From: Archivesica marissinica
Lineage: Eukaryota; Mollusca; Bivalvia; Venerida; Vesicomyidae
Reading direction: 5' to 3'
Length of the DNA stretch: 64,000 nucleotides
NCBI GenBank assembly: GCA_014843695.1
Contig: CM026386.1
Coordinates: 13,133,213 to 13,197,212, forward strand
The notes below the pieces were generated by a model. That model did not search any database. It saw only the letters and a list, made by a program, of their open reading frames with translations, and was not told the origin of the DNA. Made by a program: the position numbers and the translations under genes. Below are positions 61,801-64,000 of this stretch, one piece after another (positions within the stretch are counted from its first letter, which is position 1; the number at the start of each line of letters is the position of its first letter).

Positions 61801-64000
61801 AGCTACAGCGTGGTGTTGCACAAGCTAACGTGCATGGGTAGCCCGTTCATCCTGCAGGTACAGCGTGGTGTTGCACAAGCTAACGTGCATGGACAGTCCA
61901 TGCATCCTGCAGCCACAGCGTGGTGTTGCACAAGCTAACGTGCATGGACAGTCAATGCATCCTGCAGCCACAGCGTGGTGTTGTACAAGCTAACGTGCAT
62001 GGGCGGCCATACACCCTGCAGCTACAGCGTGGTGTTGTACAAACTAACATGCATGGGCAGCCCATACACCATGCAGCAACAGAGTGGTGTTGCACAAGCT
62101 AACGTGAATGGGGAAGCCCTTACATCCTGCAGTTACAGCGTGGTGTTGCACAAGCTAACGTGGATGGACAGCCCATACATCCTGCAGCTACAGCGTGGTA
62201 TTGTACAAACTAACGTACATGGACAGCCCATACATCCTGCAGCTATAGCGTGGTGTTGTACAAACTAACGTATATGGACAGCCCATACATCCTGCAGCTA
62301 CAGCGTTGTGTTGTACAAACTAACATACATCGACAGTCCATACACATTGCAGCTACAGCGTGGTGTTGTACAAACTAACGTATATGGACAGCACATTAAT
62401 CCTGCAGCTATAGCGCGGTGTTGCACAAGCTAACGTGCATGGACAGTCCATACACCCTGCAGCTACAGCGTGGTGTTGCACAAGCTAACGTGCATGGACA
62501 GTTCATACATCCTGCAGCTACCGCATGGTGTTGAACAAGCTAACGTGCATGGACAGCCGATACATCCTGCAGCTACAGCGTGGTGTTGTACAAGCTAACG
62601 TGCATGGACAGTCCATACACCCTGCAGCTACGGTGTGGTGTTGCACAACCTAACGTGCATGGAGAGCACATACACCCTGCAGCTACAGCATGGTGTTGTA
62701 CAAGCTAACGTGCATGGAGAGTCCATACACCCTGCAGCTACAGCGTGGTGTTGCACAAGCCAACGAACATGGACAGCCCATACAACCTGCCGCTACAGCG
62801 TGGTGTTGTACAAGCTAATGTGCATGGATAGCCCATACACCCTGCAGCTACAGCGTAGTGTTGTACAAGCTAACGTGCTTGGACAGCTCATACATCCTGC
62901 AGCTACAGTGTGGAGTTGTTCAAGCTAACGTGCATGGACAGCCCATACACCATGCAGCTACTGTGTAGTGTTGAACAAGCTAACGTACATGAACAGCACA
63001 TACACCCTGCAGCTACAGCGTAGTGTTGTACAAGCTAACGTGCATGGACAGTCCATACACGCTGCAGCTACAGCGTGGTGTTGCACAACCTAACGTGCAT
63101 GGACAGCATATACACCCTGCAGCTACAGCGTAGTGTTGAACAAGCTAACGTGCATGGACAGCCCATACACCATGCAGCTACAGCGTAGTGTTGTACAAGC
63201 TAACGTGCATGGACAGTCCATACAGACTGCAGCTACAGCGTAGTGTTGCACAACCTAACGTGCATGGACAGCACATACACCCTGCAGCTACAGCTTGGTG
63301 TTGTACAAGCTAACGTGCATGGACAGTCCATACACCCTGCAGCTACAGCTTGGTGTTGCACAAGCTAACGTGCATGGACAGTCCATACATCCTGCAGCTA
63401 CAGCGTGGTTTTGCACAACCTAACGTACATGGATAGCCCATACACCCTGCAGCTACAGCGTGGTGTTGTACAAGCTTATGTGCATGGACAGCCCATACAC
63501 CCTGCAGCAACAGCGTGGTGTGGCACAAGCTAGCGTGCATGGACAGCCCATAAATCCTGCAGGTACAATGTCGTGTTGCACAAGCTAACGTGCATGGACA
63601 GCCCATAAATCCTGCCGCTACAGTGTGGCGTTGCACAAGCTAACGTGCATGGACAGCCCATAAATCCTGCAGCTACAGCATGGTTTTACACAAGCTAACG
63701 TGCATGGGTAGCCCGTTCATCCTGTAGGTACAGCGTGGTGTTGCACAAGCTAACGTGTATGGACAGTCCATGCATCCTGCAGCTACAGCATGGTGTTGAA
63801 CAAGCAAACGTGCATGGTCAGCCCATACACTATGCAGCTACAGCGTAGTGTTTTACAAGTTAACGTGCTTGGACAGTCCATACACCATGCAGCTACAGCG
63901 TGGTGTTGCACAAACTAACGTGCATGGCAGCCCAAACACCGTGCAGCTACAGCGTGGTGTTGCACAACCTAACGTGCATGGAGAGCACATACACCATGCA

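Larger units (their letters stand above)
6410..64000 (+). repeat. 55-bp satellite DNA array, about 1,045 monomers, open to the right
   Basis: From about 6410 to the window end every line is built of head-to-tail 55-bp monomers. Key blocks are GCTAACGTGCATGGACAG, then CCCATACATCC or CCCATACACCC, then CTGCAGCTACAGCGTGG, then TGTTGCACAA or TGTTGTACAA. All copies seen have the same orientation, and I saw no foreign insertion. Most monomers carry a CTGCAG (PstI) site. Recurrent classes differ at fixed sites: AGCCCATA/AGTCCATA/AGCACATA; ACACCC/ACATCC/AAATCC; TTGCACA/TTGTACA/TTGAACA; CAAGCTA/CAACCTA/CAAACTA/CAAGCCA. Length variants include 56-bp GTGAATGGGGAAGCCC monomers and 54-bp GTGCATGGCAGCCC monomers. 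The array is probably heterochromatic, but no centromere motif was seen. I do not recognise a named satellite family. Confidence 0.97.

Noticed and set aside
6618..63636. Dozens of 60-144 codon open frames on both strands inside the satellite
   Set aside because: All are translations of the 55-bp monomer in rotating frames. They end at the same monomer-encoded stops, shift at 54- and 56-bp monomers, and have no upstream signals or non-repeat sequence.
6410..64000. CRISPR array or other repeat-spacer system
   Set aside because: The repeats are contiguous with no unique spacers, and the flanking region is a spliced eukaryotic gene.
6410..64000. CENP-B box or telomeric repeat within the satellite
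   Set aside because: I found no match to the CENP-B box pattern (TTCG...CGGG) in the monomer and no TTAGGG-type runs. Centromere function is therefore not claimed.

Overview
The window looks like eukaryotic nuclear DNA, most probably from a mollusc (a bivalve is my best guess). The evidence is a spliced gene with GT-AG introns and phase-consistent junctions, several tRNA-derived SINE fragments of a kind common in molluscan genomes, a TTAA-flanked MITE-like element, long triplet microsatellites, and a tandem satellite array of about 57.6 kb. Nothing prokaryotic, viral or organellar was recognised. The species assignment is inference.

Positions 1-4030 hold the 3' end of one plus-strand gene. 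Three exons (360-482, 1732-1771, 2690-3224) join in phase. They encode the last transmembrane helix, an arginine stop-transfer motif and a tyrosine-rich cytoplasmic tail of about 195 residues. The tail carries an ITAM-spaced YxxL pair and other YxxL/I/M motifs, so the product is probably a type I cell-surface receptor that signals through tyrosine phosphorylation. Its extracellular part lies left of the window. The introns carry a 5'-truncated SINE with a 13-bp target-site duplication, a 407-bp element with inverted ends and TTAA duplications, a roughly 50-bp SINE tail, and minus-strand tRNA-SINE sequence. The 3' UTR contains GA/TA-rich repeats and a 345-bp in-register triplet tract that begins with 43 perfect GAC units. 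A poly(A) signal follows at 3992.

Positions 4030-6409 are AT-rich intergenic sequence. They contain one nearly complete minus-strand tRNA-derived SINE (about 4874-5136), two weak promoter-like clusters, and no convincing gene.

Positions 6410-64000 are one uninterrupted, single-orientation satellite with a 55-bp monomer (roughly 1,045 copies) that runs off the right edge. Monomers fall into recognisable classes, including 54- and 56-bp length variants, and these are arranged in higher-order repeats. The left half has older, diverged higher-order repeats with offsets of about 1.21, 1.32 and 1.16-2.4 kb. The right half has very recent, near-identical segmental copies with offsets of 439, 1703, 2480 and about 4073 bp, followed by a shuffled 2.7-4.2 kb cassette family. 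Short ORFs across the array are by-products of a 55-bp period, which advances the frame by one base per monomer; I do not regard them as genes.
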